From contig NZ_JACBYP010000001.1 in NCBI RefSeq assembly GCF_018982965.1, forward strand, positions 1 to 64,000: a stretch of DNA of 64,000 nt, written 5' to 3'. This document shows, piece by piece, positions 16,117 to 25,791 of this stretch (position 1 is the first letter of the stretch; every line of letters starts with the position of its first letter). The DNA comes from Streptomyces mayonensis. Its GTDB lineage: Bacteria > Actinomycetota > Actinomycetes > Streptomycetales > Streptomycetaceae. The position numbers and the translations under genes were made by a program. The notes under the pieces are model-generated. The model made no database searches, was not told the DNA's origin, and was given only the letters and a program-made list of their open reading frames with translations.

Positions 16117-17435
16117 CCGACGGATCGGCGGCGCCCCCTTCCCGGGCCGGACACGCGTTGCCGGCCAAGGGCGGAGGTCTTCCCTCCCGCCCGAGCCTGC
16201 CGGTCGCCGCGGCCACCCGGCTGCGCCTGCTGTGGAGCTGGTGGGAAGCACGCCCCGTCGCTGCCAGGAACCGCGAGTTCGCGCTCGTCCTCATGGTGCT
16301 GGCCTTCACCCCGCCCCTGTCACGTATCGGGGCGCAGTTCGGCGACCTCGCCGTGCACGGTGCCTCCGTGGCGAGCGTGCTGCTGACACTGGGGCTGACT
16401 CTGCCACTCGCGGTGCGGACCCGGTGGCCGGCTGCCTGCCTCGCGGTGGTGGGGGCGTCGTTCGCGCTCCACCAGTCCCTCGGCTGCCCTCCGACCATCG
16501 GCACCGTGGGCCTGTACATCGCGCTGTACTCCGCGGGTGCTCATCAGCATCACGTCCGGTGGGCCGCACCACTGGCGGCGACGGGTGGATACGTGCTCTT
16601 CTGCGTCGCCCTGCACGCGCTGGGCTCGCCCGCCGGTCTGGTCGACTACCTGCTCTACTACCTGGTCGTGATGGTGGCGTGGGGACTGGGTGCCCTGGTG
16701 CGCAGGCAACGCGCCCAGGAGGCCGCACGCCGGCACCTGTCCGCACAGGTGGCCATCGCCGCGGAACGCAGCCGTATGGCAAAGGAGTTGCACGACGTGG
16801 TGACCCATCATGTGACCGCGATGGTGGTCCAGGCCGGCGCGGCCCAGTACCTCACCGAGTCGCCGGACCGGATGGCCGACTCCCTGAACGCCATCAACGG
16901 CTCCGGCCGCCGCGCACTGGCCGAACTCCGTTTCCTCCTCGGTGTGCTGGAGGCAACCGGCGCTTCGGAGTCCCAGGAGTCCCAGGAGCCCCAGAAGCGC
17001 CGGCAGCCCCAGGAGCGACCGGTGATGCCGGGCCGGGTGTCCGACCTGGTGGAGCAGATCCGCGCGGGCGGTCAGCCCGTCGAGCTGATCGAGGAAGGCA
17101 CGCCGGCCCTCTCGGCGGGCGCCCGCCTCGCGGTCTACCGCGTCGTGCAGGAATCCCTCACCAACGCCGTGAAGTACGCCGCGGACCACCGGACACTGGT
17201 ACGACTCGTGCACACCCCCGACTGGACCGAGGTCGAGGTCACCACCATGGGCAACGCCGACGAGGCGGCCGAGTCCGCCGCCCTCCGGGACGGCGGCCCG
17301 CACATGTCCGGAGGCCGGGGCCTGGCCGGGCTGCGGGAACGAGTGGAGATGCTGGGCGGCGAGTTCGCGGCGGGCTTCCGTACCGGGGGCGGGTTTCGCG
17401 TGCACGCACACCTACCCGCAGGATGTGCAGCATGA
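16113..17435 (+). CDS. Two-component sensor histidine kinase (HisKA_3/NarL type)
   Basis: GTG 16113; 440 residues. About four hydrophobic segments lie between residues 48 and 190 with short loops, so it senses in or near the membrane. The dimerisation/phosphoacceptor motif ELHDVVTHHVT puts the conserved His near residue 228. The ATPase domain shows YRVVQESLTNAVKYA (N box) and GRGLAGLRERVEMLGG (G box). A Gln/Glu-rich linker encoded by repeated TCCCAGGAG lies near residue 290. It overlaps the response regulator by 4 nt (ATGA), so the pair is cognate. The signal is unknown. Confidence 0.9.
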   Translation: MTDGSAAPPSRAGHALPAKGGGLPSRPSLPVAAATRLRLLWSWWEARPVAARNREFALVLMVLAFTPPLSRIGAQFGDLAVHGASVASVLLTLGLTLPLAVRTRWPAACLAVVGASFALHQSLGCPPTIGTVGLYIALYSAGAHQHHVRWAAPLAATGGYVLFCVALHALGSPAGLVDYLLYYLVVMVAWGLGALVRRQRAQEAARRHLSAQVAIAAERSRMAKELHDVVTHHVTAMVVQAGAAQYLTESPDRMADSLNAINGSGRRALAELRFLLGVLEATGASESQESQEPQKRRQPQERPVMPGRVSDLVEQIRAGGQPVELIEEGTPALSAGARLAVYRVVQESLTNAVKYAADHRTLVRLVHTPDWTEVEVTTMGNADEAAESAALRDGGPHMSGGRGLAGLRERVEMLGGEFAAGFRTGGGFRVHAHLPAGCAA

Positions 17436-18127
17436 GTGTTCCACCGGACGTCACCAGAGTACTGATCTGTGAGGACCAGGCCCTCGTGCGCGCCGGGTTC
17501 GTCACCATCCTCTCCGCCCAGCCCGACATGGAGGTCGTGGGGGAGGTCACGGACGGCCGGGCCGCGGTCCGCCGCGCGGAGGAGCTGAAGCCGGACGTCA
17601 TCGTCATGGACATCCGCATGCCGCTGCTCGACGGGATCGAGGCCACGCGTCACCTGGCCGGCCCGGAGTCTCCCAACCCCGCGAAAATCCTCATCGTCAC
17701 CACCTTCAACGTCGACGAGTACGTGTACGAGTCCCTGCGCGCCGGCGCCAGCGGCTTCCTGCTCAAGGACGCGGAACCGCCCGAGCTGATCCAGGCGGTA
17801 CGCACCGTCGCCCGCGGCGAGTCCCTCCTGGCCCCCGCCGTCACTCGTGCCCTGATCGGCCGCCACGCCGAACGGCTGCGTCCCACCGCCCGCACCTCGC
17901 CCGAGCGTGAACGTCTCAAGGTCCTCACCGTCCGCGAGTACGAGGTCCTCGTCCTGATCAGCAAAGGACTGTCGAACGCCGAAATAGCTTCCGAAATGGT
18001 CATCAGCTCCGAGACCGTGAAGACGTACGTTTCCCGCATCCTCACCAAACTGGACCTGCGCGACCGCGTACAGGCGGTTGTTCTGGCGTATCAGGCAGGT
18101 GTGGCAGGGAACGACGGCCGGGGCTGA
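17432..18127 (+). CDS. NarL/LuxR-family response regulator
   Basis: ATG 17432 lies 8 nt after GCAGGA (an ATG at 17423 is less well placed); 231 residues. The receiver domain shows LICEDQALVRAGF, phosphoacceptor Asp60 in VIVMDIRMPLLDG, switch Thr in IVTTFN and Lys in LLKDAEPPEL. The C-terminal LuxR helix-turn-helix is TVREYEVLVLISKGLSNAEI followed by SSETVKTYVSRILTKLDL. It acts with the overlapping kinase; no target promoter can be named from the sequence. Confidence 0.92.
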   Translation: MSVPPDVTRVLICEDQALVRAGFVTILSAQPDMEVVGEVTDGRAAVRRAEELKPDVIVMDIRMPLLDGIEATRHLAGPESPNPAKILIVTTFNVDEYVYESLRAGASGFLLKDAEPPELIQAVRTVARGESLLAPAVTRALIGRHAERLRPTARTSPERERLKVLTVREYEVLVLISKGLSNAEIASEMVISSETVKTYVSRILTKLDLRDRVQAVVLAYQAGVAGNDGRG

Positions 18128-18345
18128 GCGTCCGGCGCCCCTGCGGTACGGAGCGAGGAAGCCGGTGCCTGGCCGCCGACAGCATCGTCGCACGTGCCGT
18201 CGCCCCTGTGGTCACCCGAGCGAGCTACCCGAGCTGTCCACTCCGGGGTGAAGCCCCGTGCGGACGACCTCCAGTTGACTCGACGGCTGACAGCACAGCG
18301 GCCGGACCACTGGTCCGCCGAGCCGAGCAGCAGAGGGGCAACACC

Positions 18346-19965
18346 GTGAGCAGGACGCACAGTTCCGGATGGCACGGACTTCCGGGAGGACGCCGGTTCG
18401 CCGCGGCACTGGTCGTTTCGACGCTTGCCGGAGCCGCGCTGACCGCGTGCGACGGGACGGCCGAGGACACGTCGGCGACGCAGGACGGGGCGGCGCACCG
18501 GAGCGAGGCGGCTCCGCAAGGCGCGGACACCCCCAAGATCACCTGGGGCGAGTGCCCCGAGCCGGCCAAGGGCGCGAAGCGAGCCCCGGAACTGGACTGC
18601 GGCTCGCTCAAGGTCCCGTTGGACTACGACAACCCGGACGGCGAGAAGATCGAGGTGGCGGTCTCACGGCTGGCCGCCGCCAAGACCGGCGAGCGGCGCG
18701 GTGTCCTGCTGCTGAACCCCGGCGGACCGGCCCTGGGCGGCCTCGACATGCCGGCGACCATGGCGTCCACCCTGCCGAAGTCCGTTCTGGGCAGCTACGA
18801 CCTGATCGGCTTCGACCCGCGCGGCGTCGGGCACAGCACCCCGCAGAGCTGCGGTCTCGACGACCCCAGTGTGGCCTCCCTCTTCCCGTACCCCGCCGCG
18901 GACGGCTCGATCACGAAGAACGCGGCCTTGGCCAAGGCCAACGCCGACACGTGCGCCGAAGGGGCCGGCGACAAGCTGAAACACTTCACCACGGCCAACA
19001 CGGCCCGCGACATGGACCGCCTACGCGAAGCGCTCGGCGAGCGCAAGATCTCCTACTGGGGCCAGTCCTACGGCACCTACCTCGGCGCCGTCTACCGGTC
19101 CCTGTTCCAGAAGCAGACCGACCGGATGATCCTGGAGGGCAACGTCGACCCCACCAAGGTGTGGGCCGACCAGGTGGCGGACACCTGGGGCAAGGGCATG
19201 GCCGACCGCTTCCCCGACGCGGCCGCCGTCGCCGCCGCGCAGGACGGCACCCTGGGACTGGGCGACAGCGTCGAGAAGGTGACCCAGACCTACTTGGACC
19301 TGGCCGACCGACTCGACCGCAAGCCCGCCCCCGTACCCGGCACGCCGCTCTCCCTCGACGGGCCGCTCCTGCGGAACATCACGTACAGCATGCTCCAGCG
19401 CAACGAAACGCTCGCACCGCTGACCGCCTTCTGGAAGGCCGCCGCCGACCTGGCCGACGGCAGCGTCACCGAGGCGGACAAGGCGGTTCTCGAGCAGGTC
19501 TTCGCCGACGCCCCCACGTCCCCAGGCGTCCCCGCGGACAATCAGGCCACCATGTTCCTGGCTCTCACCTGCGGCGACGCGGAATGGCCGCACGACGCCG
19601 ACGGCTACGCCGAGCGCGCCGCCGCCGACCGGGAGGAGTGGCCCCTCACCGCGGGAATGCCGGGCAACATCTGGACCTGCGCCTACTGGGACAAGCCGAA
19701 CGAGCAGCCCGTCACCGTGACCGGCAAGGGCCCCCGCAACACGCTGATCCTTCAGAACCGCCGGGACAACGCCACACCGTGGGAGGGCGCCGTCGGCCTC
19801 CACAAGGCCCTCGGCGACAGCTCGGCCTTCCTCGGCGTCGACAACGGCGGCCACTACGTCTACGACACGGGCTCCGCCTGTGCCGACAAGGCGACGGTCG
19901 ACTTCCTCACCACGGGCCGCCTGCCGGACGAGGACGTCAACTGCACGGACGTCAAGCAGAAGTAA
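18346..19965 (+). CDS. Lipoprotein tripeptidyl aminopeptidase-like alpha/beta hydrolase (S33)
   Basis: GTG 18346 follows AGAGGGG by 8 nt; product 539 residues. The lipobox LTAC in AGAALTACDG gives a lipidated Cys near residue 32, so it is anchored outside the membrane. Peptidase S33 features: LLLNPGGPALGG, IGFDPRGVGHS and the nucleophile elbow GQSYGTYLG (Ser near residue 241), and a TAP C-terminal domain with LILQNRRDNATPWEGA and catalytic His in VDNGGHYVYDTG. The relatives SlpD/SlpE and Tap of S. lividans release N-terminal tripeptides; that activity is inferred. It likely recycles peptides from extracellular proteins. Confidence 0.88.
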   Translation: MSRTHSSGWHGLPGGRRFAAALVVSTLAGAALTACDGTAEDTSATQDGAAHRSEAAPQGADTPKITWGECPEPAKGAKRAPELDCGSLKVPLDYDNPDGEKIEVAVSRLAAAKTGERRGVLLLNPGGPALGGLDMPATMASTLPKSVLGSYDLIGFDPRGVGHSTPQSCGLDDPSVASLFPYPAADGSITKNAALAKANADTCAEGAGDKLKHFTTANTARDMDRLREALGERKISYWGQSYGTYLGAVYRSLFQKQTDRMILEGNVDPTKVWADQVADTWGKGMADRFPDAAAVAAAQDGTLGLGDSVEKVTQTYLDLADRLDRKPAPVPGTPLSLDGPLLRNITYSMLQRNETLAPLTAFWKAAADLADGSVTEADKAVLEQVFADAPTSPGVPADNQATMFLALTCGDAEWPHDADGYAERAAADREEWPLTAGMPGNIWTCAYWDKPNEQPVTVTGKGPRNTLILQNRRDNATPWEGAVGLHKALGDSSAFLGVDNGGHYVYDTGSACADKATVDFLTTGRLPDEDVNCTDVKQK

Positions 19966-20107
19966 CCCTCGCGCGCCCGTCCCCGGGCTGGGCCGAGGGG
20001 ACGGGGCCTTCGGACCCGCGTCCGATTCCTTGCATGGCACAGCTGTGGTGAAAGGCCGGAAACCGAGCAAGGATTGAACGGTTTCAGGTGGTGGGGGGAG
20101 AACACGT

Positions 20108-21247
20108 ATGACGACAACCGGGTCGTCGGACGGCAGACCGCAGCCGCATCCGCAGCCGCATCCGCAGCCGCAGTCGGACGCTGCGGCCGACAGCCAGGCG
20201 GAGCCGGCCGCACCGGACGGGCAGGCCGAGGACCACTCCGCAGGTGACGCGCCGACCCCGTCCGCGCAACCCTCGCAGTCGAGCGACGCCGACGAGAGCA
20301 GCGGGTCTCGGGAGAGTCTCGCCTCGATCGTCGCCGAGACGCTCGGCCTGGCGCCGGGTTCATCCCGGCGTCGAAGAGCGGTGACCCTGGTCGTGATGCT
20401 GTTGCTCGCCTTCGTGGCCGTCTTCCGGGACACGTTGATCGGATACGTCATGATCGAACCCGGCGTCGTCAAGGAGAACGACTCCAACGCGGAGTACGAC
20501 GCCGACAAGGTGCCGTTCACGGTGTCCGTGCGGCCGGAGGAGGACGAGCCCGATACCTGGACGATGGTTCTCGACCGGGCCCTGACTCCCGACGAGAAGC
20601 GGAAGCTGGTGGCCGGCGGCAACCGATCGGCCGCCTTCTCGTACCTGAAGGAACTGGGCGGTCACCCGCTCGCGCACGAGGCCGCGATGGAGTACGCCCC
20701 CGAACGGTACAAGAGGCAGCTGGCGTCGGAGGCCATCGGGAGATACGCCGACGTGTTCCAGATGAACGTGATGAGCACCCGGTCCACCTCGGTGATCATC
20801 ACCGGCTGGAAGATCACCGACCTCACCTGTCGGAAGAGCACCGGTCACACCGTGGTTGTGCTGCCGAGGCAGGGCGGATCGGCTTACGAAGGCATCCAAC
20901 TCCACCTTCCGCCTCTCGCCGGCGAACCCGTGCTGAGCGACGAGACCGAGGGACAGGGCGAGCCCTACTTCAGCACGCGTTACATCGAGGTCGGAGGCGG
21001 CCAGCCGGCGGGCGGTTTCAAGGTGCAGGCGATCGCGCCACCAGGGCAGTCGTGCGAGTGGGGCCTGAAGGTCCGCTACACCGACTCCTACCAGAGAACG
21101 CAGTGGATCCAGTTGAAGGACGGCAAGGGAGAGCCCTTGCGCATACACACGGATTCCGCGCCCTTGGACCCCCGGCAGGAATGGGTTTTCGTCGTCCAGC
21201 CATGGAGGCTGTGCGACCAAGAGGATCTGTCGAAGTGCGTCGTATAG
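20108..21247 (+). CDS. Single-pass membrane protein of unknown function
   Basis: ATG 20108 follows GGTGGGGGGAG; 379 residues. The first 90 residues are Pro/Gln/Ala/Ser-rich and disordered, with PHPQ repeats from a tandem CCGCAGCCGCAT unit. RRRRAVTLVVMLLLAFVAVF (about residues 92-111) is one membrane helix with the positive side inward. The remaining 270 residues should face outside and include paired Cys (DLTCRKS, QSCEWG, RLCDQED, LSKCVV), suggesting disulfides. I know no family. The next gene overlaps by 13 bp, so they are co-expressed. Confidence 0.75.
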   Translation: MTTTGSSDGRPQPHPQPHPQPQSDAAADSQAEPAAPDGQAEDHSAGDAPTPSAQPSQSSDADESSGSRESLASIVAETLGLAPGSSRRRRAVTLVVMLLLAFVAVFRDTLIGYVMIEPGVVKENDSNAEYDADKVPFTVSVRPEEDEPDTWTMVLDRALTPDEKRKLVAGGNRSAAFSYLKELGGHPLAHEAAMEYAPERYKRQLASEAIGRYADVFQMNVMSTRSTSVIITGWKITDLTCRKSTGHTVVVLPRQGGSAYEGIQLHLPPLAGEPVLSDETEGQGEPYFSTRYIEVGGGQPAGGFKVQAIAPPGQSCEWGLKVRYTDSYQRTQWIQLKDGKGEPLRIHTDSAPLDPRQEWVFVVQPWRLCDQEDLSKCVV

Positions 21248-22461
21248 TCGGCAGAATCGCGGCCCTAGTTCTCCTGGCCGTGCTGTGCGTCCAGGGATGC
21301 AGCGCCGAACCGAGCAAGGAGAAGCGGAACACGCCGACGTCCGTACCCTCGGCTCCCGACGACGGAAACCGGGAGTACGCCCTTCCGGACAGTCCCTTCA
21401 CCCGCGAGGACACGGTCATCACAGCGACCTGTGGCTCGGCTTCGGGTGGCGTCGGCGTCCTGGTGCAGGCATGGGACGCCGAGCGGTGGGAGCCGCGCGG
21501 GCAGCGCTACTTCCGGCTTCCGGACGACGTCGCTCTCGCCAACTTCCCGAAAATGAAGGCGGTCAACAGCCCTCTCGTAGACCTGTGCGCCATGATGCCG
21601 ACCGAGCCGTCTCCCTACGGCGTGGACGACCTTGAGTACATGTCCCCGCGGGTCCGCGCCCTGTTCGACCTGGCGTTCACCCGCATGGCGGTGGTGTTCC
21701 GGGACCCTGACGGCAAGAGCACACATGCCGGCTTCCTGGAAAGCGGCACCGGTTCCGACGACTCCGTACGTCTGAGCCGTGCGACGGGCGACGACGAGCA
21801 GAACGCCGTGATGTCGCCCGACGGGCGCAGTGTGTGGTTCACGTACACCGACTCCGACGGTGAGTACAGGATCGGCTCCCGGCCCGCCGAGGGGGACCAC
21901 GGGGTGTCGGACGAAGGCCCGGCGGCCGGACACGATCTCCCTCTGGTCGTCTCCGGCAAGCCCCCGCACGCCGTCCAGGCGAACATGGTCCACCTCGCTC
22001 CCGACGGCCGCCGCCTCACGGCGACGGCGCCGAAGGTCTTCGGGCACGTCTTCGACACGCCGGACTCTTCCGGGCCGCTCACGGAGTCGTCGGCCCACTC
22101 GGCCACCTTGCTCAGCGGATGCGTGGGCATCCTCGGCTGGATCGGTGACGAGCAGGTGCTGTGCCGGGGCCAGTCCGGCTCCTTCCGGGCCGTGGACGCC
22201 CGTTCCGGTCGTGTGGAGGGAGCGGAGATCCCGGTGGTTCACCCGAGCGAGATCAATGCCAACCCCATGATCGCCGAGGGGATGCTGGTCTCGACGGACG
22301 GCATGCGGTTCATCGTCGCCGTCCACCTGCCCAACGACCGGTATGGCCACTGGAGCGACGGGACCGACTTCCGGGCCGTGCCGACCTCGGGGGAAGGCAA
22401 GGCGACCCGCATCGTCCACGAGTCCCTGACCAACCGCACGCTGTTCCTGGAGTGGCGGTGA
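21235..22461 (+). CDS. Lipoprotein with WD40/TolB-like repeats, unknown function
   Basis: GTG 21235 has GAGGA 9 nt upstream and overlaps the previous stop; 408 residues. The signal ALVLLAVLCVQGCS carries a lipobox (VQGC), so the protein is tethered to the outer face of the membrane. VMSPDGRSVWFTYTDSDGEY, VHLAPDGRRLTATAPK and GMLVSTDGMRFIVAV look like beta-propeller blades with the S-PDG-r signature. Its tight coupling to the single-pass protein before it suggests that they act together at the cell surface. No enzyme motif is seen. Confidence 0.75.
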   Translation: MRRIVGRIAALVLLAVLCVQGCSAEPSKEKRNTPTSVPSAPDDGNREYALPDSPFTREDTVITATCGSASGGVGVLVQAWDAERWEPRGQRYFRLPDDVALANFPKMKAVNSPLVDLCAMMPTEPSPYGVDDLEYMSPRVRALFDLAFTRMAVVFRDPDGKSTHAGFLESGTGSDDSVRLSRATGDDEQNAVMSPDGRSVWFTYTDSDGEYRIGSRPAEGDHGVSDEGPAAGHDLPLVVSGKPPHAVQANMVHLAPDGRRLTATAPKVFGHVFDTPDSSGPLTESSAHSATLLSGCVGILGWIGDEQVLCRGQSGSFRAVDARSGRVEGAEIPVVHPSEINANPMIAEGMLVSTDGMRFIVAVHLPNDRYGHWSDGTDFRAVPTSGEGKATRIVHESLTNRTLFLEWR

Positions 22462-22709
22462 AGAGCACGCCGTGCGGGTGTACAGGCGGGTGTTGTACGG
22501 GAGAACCGGTCCCGCGCGTCGCGCGCCCTCCCGTCGTTCCCGCGCGCCCCGTTGCCCGGCCCGGCGGGTGTCGTTTCTCGGAACAAGAAGCACACGACCA
22601 GCGAAGACATGAGTCGGGCGGGCAGCCCGCGCAACCCGGCGTGTGCTCTTCCCCGTGACCCCATGGGATGGATCCTGCCTCTTCCAGGCCAGAGCACCAG
22701 GCGGTTTTC

Positions 22710-23297
22710 ATGACCACAAGCAGCAACAACGGAAGCCCTGCTACGCCTCCCGAACCCTCCACACAGCCTTCCCAGTCCGCCCCACAGCCCACCGACTCCC
22801 AGCAGCCCACAGGACGGCGCCGGTTGAGCAACACGACGATCGTGGCCTATGCCGTGGCGATCGTCGGATCATTGACGGCCGCGGTCCTCTCCCCGCTCGG
22901 GGAGCACGTCCTGAACAAGGTGTTGGAGGAACCGACCTGTCCGGGCGAGGCGTGTGAGGGGAAGAATCCCGGCCGTCAGGGCTGCGACGAGGGCGCGCGC
23001 ACCTTCAAGCCGGCCACCAGCAACCCGGCGGTCCTCCAACTCCGCTACAGCGAGGAGTGCCAGGCCGTGTGGGCGAAGATCGAGCACGGCAGCAAGGGCG
23101 ACTTGGTCACCATCGAGGCGACCGGAGGGGCCAAACGCAGTGCCGAGATCCACTTCGACGACGACCAGTACACCCCGATGGTGCATGTGGGCGACGGCGA
23201 GTTCGAGGTCGCCGGCTGCGCGGTCCCCAAGTCGGGCGGTGCAGGCACGTACGACTACTACTGCATTCACGGCACCGAGGCGACCGCCTGGCGGTGA
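22710..23297 (+). CDS. DUF2690 single-pass membrane protein
   Basis: The ATG at 22710 (MTTSSNNGS) is preferred over 22668. 195 residues. A Pro/Ser/Gln-rich cytoplasmic tail (about 40 residues) precedes one membrane helix (TIVAYAVAIVGSLTAAVLS). Outside, the spacing GCDEGARTF, AVLQLRYSEECQAVWAKI and GDLVTIEA is the pattern of DUF2690 (PF10901), with several Cys that may form disulfides. The function of this actinobacterial domain is not known. It follows the lipoprotein gene by 248 nt and may form part of the same envelope group. Confidence 0.8.
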   Translation: MTTSSNNGSPATPPEPSTQPSQSAPQPTDSQQPTGRRRLSNTTIVAYAVAIVGSLTAAVLSPLGEHVLNKVLEEPTCPGEACEGKNPGRQGCDEGARTFKPATSNPAVLQLRYSEECQAVWAKIEHGSKGDLVTIEATGGAKRSAEIHFDDDQYTPMVHVGDGEFEVAGCAVPKSGGAGTYDYYCIHGTEATAWR

Positions 23298-23355
23298 CCG
23301 CATCCGGACGCCGGCCCCGGACGATCCGCGTCGTCGGCGGATCTGCGATGCCGTC

Positions 23356-23392
23356 GCGCCTGCCCGGCTTCGGTGAACCTCTGGGCAGGCGC
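23356..23392. terminator. Bidirectional terminator
   Basis: GCGCCTGCCC (23356-23365) pairs perfectly with GGGCAGGCGC (23383-23392), between the convergent DUF2690 and EcsC genes. Confidence 0.8.
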
Positions 23393-23438
23393 AGGCGTTC
23401 CGCCGGGGGTGGCGTGCGCGCGGTGCCGTGCGACGACG

Positions 23439-24578
23439 TCAGTCCCGGCGGCACCGCTCCCCGAGCTCCGCGAGGATCGCCTTCTCACGGGAGTTGACGT
23501 CACCGTCCACGGTGGCCACCCGCTCCGCCGCGTCGAGAACGTCGCTGAGATCACCCGGCTCGGCGTCCACACGCTTCCACACCTCGGCCGGGTCGATGTC
23601 GACGACCTGCGCGAGCTGCTCATCGACGACCTGGTGCCGCTCTCTGACCATCCTTACCAGATGCCGCATCAGCAGCGCCTCGTCGTCGGCGATCCTGGCC
23701 TTCGCGTTCGCCCTGATGACGAGCCACGCGACCCACACCACCAACTGCGGGTGCCGACTGCGCTCGCTGATCCTCGCGGCGATTTCGATCACCCGCGCCT
23801 CGTTGCGGAAGACGGCCCGCGCGTGCCGGCCGGCGACGAGCGTGGTGTAGCGGTTCAGCAGGACGGAGAGGGGGACGCCGACCAGCGGGATGCCGATCTT
23901 GATGACGTTGCGTTGCAGGAGGTGCTTTCCGACGACGGGCAGTGCTTTTCCGGCGGCGAGCGCCGATTTCGAGTAGAAGCGCTTGACCAACGGTCGCACC
24001 ATGACCGGGACCGCTTTGGACACGGTCTTGTTGGCCACTTCGCCACTCTTGATGGTCAGCGCCACGCGTATGAGCTTCCACAGGTCGTCGGGGTCGTGCA
24101 CGTCGAGTGGCACCCGGTAGAGAACGGAGATGTCGTAGGCCAGGCGGAGCTGGAGCTGGGTGAGGAAGGCGACGTCGACCGTCATGGTCGCCACGGCCGC
24201 GGGGACCGTAGCCGGCGAGGCACCCCCGAGAGTCCCGATGGTGGCGGCGACGGTCGCCGTGTAGGCCCCGGCGGAAAGACCGCCTTCGAGCGCGGCGTAC
24301 CGGGCCGCCATCTTGATCCGCTGGTCCACGATGACATCCGCGGGCACACCCGCGTAACGGTCCTGGAAGTACTGCCAGTCGACCTTCTCGGTGTACGTGT
24401 TCATGGCATGAGCGGCGAGCTTGGTGAACCAGTTGCCCGACTTGATGTCGTCCCCGCTCAGGCCTTTGACGAAGTCCCTGATCGCGGCCTGCTCCTGCTC
24501 GACCACCTTCTGGTCGGCGGCTTCGGCGGTTTCGTCGGCCTCGTCCGCGTCGGCGACGTGTCTCGGCACATCTGTCAT
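23439..24578 (-). CDS. EcsC-family protein with TerB-like C-terminus
   Basis: ATG 24578 (MTDVPRHVAD) has GGGGGAA upstream; 379 residues. An acidic N-terminus of about 30 residues comes first. The EcsC-type helical core follows, with VPADVIVDQRIKMAARYAAL, a small-residue hydrophobic hairpin (about residues 98-150) and LRLAYDISVLYRVPLDVHDP. EcsC proteins are peripheral or membrane-embedded and of uncertain role. The last 50 residues (RVATVDGDVNSREKAILAEL) carry the D-DG...E pattern of TerB-like metal-binding helices linked to stress responses. It is the only cytoplasm-facing member of this group. Confidence 0.72.
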   Translation of the reverse strand: MTDVPRHVADADEADETAEAADQKVVEQEQAAIRDFVKGLSGDDIKSGNWFTKLAAHAMNTYTEKVDWQYFQDRYAGVPADVIVDQRIKMAARYAALEGGLSAGAYTATVAATIGTLGGASPATVPAAVATMTVDVAFLTQLQLRLAYDISVLYRVPLDVHDPDDLWKLIRVALTIKSGEVANKTVSKAVPVMVRPLVKRFYSKSALAAGKALPVVGKHLLQRNVIKIGIPLVGVPLSVLLNRYTTLVAGRHARAVFRNEARVIEIAARISERSRHPQLVVWVAWLVIRANAKARIADDEALLMRHLVRMVRERHQVVDEQLAQVVDIDPAEVWKRVDAEPGDLSDVLDAAERVATVDGDVNSREKAILAELGERCRRD

Positions 24579-24823
24579 GGCGTGTTCCCCCAGACTGTTC
24601 CGCGGCCGGCCGAACTGCGGGGTGCATTGCACCTCCGCCTGCCGTCTCCGCGCGTTGATTCGGCGAGCCGTACAACGGCCCGCTCCTCCCCTTGAGCGGA
24701 ACCTTAGCGTGCCGTCAGGCGACCGGTGACGTGTCGAAACACATGCATACGGGAGTACTGCCGAGCGCTAACGGGCCTTCCTGCACCCGCAGTCGGGAGA
24801 TGAGGGAGGAACTGGTGTCCCCG

Positions 24824-25600
24824 TCAGCCACCCTGGTAGATCGTGGTGCACAGCAGCGTGGCGCCGTCGTCCACCAGGGCAGTCCAGTAGGGCGTCTGGT
24901 CGCCTGCCACCCGGAGGCAGTTGTTCGCGTTGGCGCCCGCAGGGGCGCGGTAGACCCCTGTGATGCTCATGATCTGGTTGTACGGGGAAGGCACCGGCTT
25001 GCGTTGGCAGTCCACGGCCGTCATCAGGCCGAGGGAGATCGAGTCGCCGGACTGCTGGCCGAGGAGGCAGTAGTTGGCGTGGTAGATGCGGGTGAGACAG
25101 AGCTTCGTGGTGGTGCTGGTGGCGTCGGACCAGTAGCTCCAGTACGACTTCCCGTAGCCGGTGGGGCAGTCCGTGTCGGTGGCGGTCACCTGAACCTGAG
25201 CCCGCACGTCAGCGCAGGGCACGGGGTCCGGAGGCGCATCGGAGCTCCAGTCGATACTGGTGGCGCCTCCCCGGCCCGTGTCGTGGACCGCCAGGCAGTC
25301 GCTGACGGAGACGGCTTTGAATGCCTCTTCCGTGGGATCCGGAGTGGGCGTCGGTGACTCGGGCCCGGACTCGTCGTCGGTGTTCCTCTCCTTCATACCG
25401 GGGTCATCGGTGGTGTCGGCGGTCGACGGGGGAGTGTACGGGGTCGTGCTGGAACTCGATGGGGACGAGCTGGTCAACAGGTCCTTCAGCTCGGCCGCGT
25501 CGCTCAGGCCCAGCCAGGCCAGGATCGAGACCACGGAGGCGAGTCCACCGAGCACTGCCAACCACTTGGCAGTGGAATGATCACCGGATGCGTCTGTCAA
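24824..25600 (-). CDS. Cys-rich extracytoplasmic protein with one membrane anchor
   Basis: The start is TTG 25600 with GGGGAGGAC 5 nt upstream; 258 residues. WLAVLGGLASVVSILAWLGL (about residues 13-32) is the membrane segment. A Ser/Thr/Pro linker follows (about 35-95), then an outer domain with eight spaced Cys (SDCLAVHD, VPCADV, TDCPTGYG, KLCLTR, NYCLLG, VDCQRK, NNCLRV, LLCTTI), surely disulfide-bonded. The opening VSDCLAVHD...C resembles the LppU/septum-formation-like exported proteins of actinobacteria, but only loosely. Function unknown. It is separated from the EcsC gene by 245 bp with no other gene. Confidence 0.75.
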   Translation of the reverse strand: MTDASGDHSTAKWLAVLGGLASVVSILAWLGLSDAAELKDLLTSSSPSSSSTTPYTPPSTADTTDDPGMKERNTDDESGPESPTPTPDPTEEAFKAVSVSDCLAVHDTGRGGATSIDWSSDAPPDPVPCADVRAQVQVTATDTDCPTGYGKSYWSYWSDATSTTTKLCLTRIYHANYCLLGQQSGDSISLGLMTAVDCQRKPVPSPYNQIMSITGVYRAPAGANANNCLRVAGDQTPYWTALVDDGATLLCTTIYQGG

Positions 25601-25791
25601 AAAGTCCTCCCCCTCTCGCTGAGATTGAGGCGATATTAGCTACCTTCTGTTCACCGTTGAGGCCGAACTCCCTGTATCGCACCGGTTGGTTACGTCCCTC
25701 CCCACACAAATCCAGCCCCGCGGGTCCTCACCTGGACAGATCGTCCGTTCCTCCGAGTCGATTACGTGCGGAGGAACGGCTCAGAGTGACG

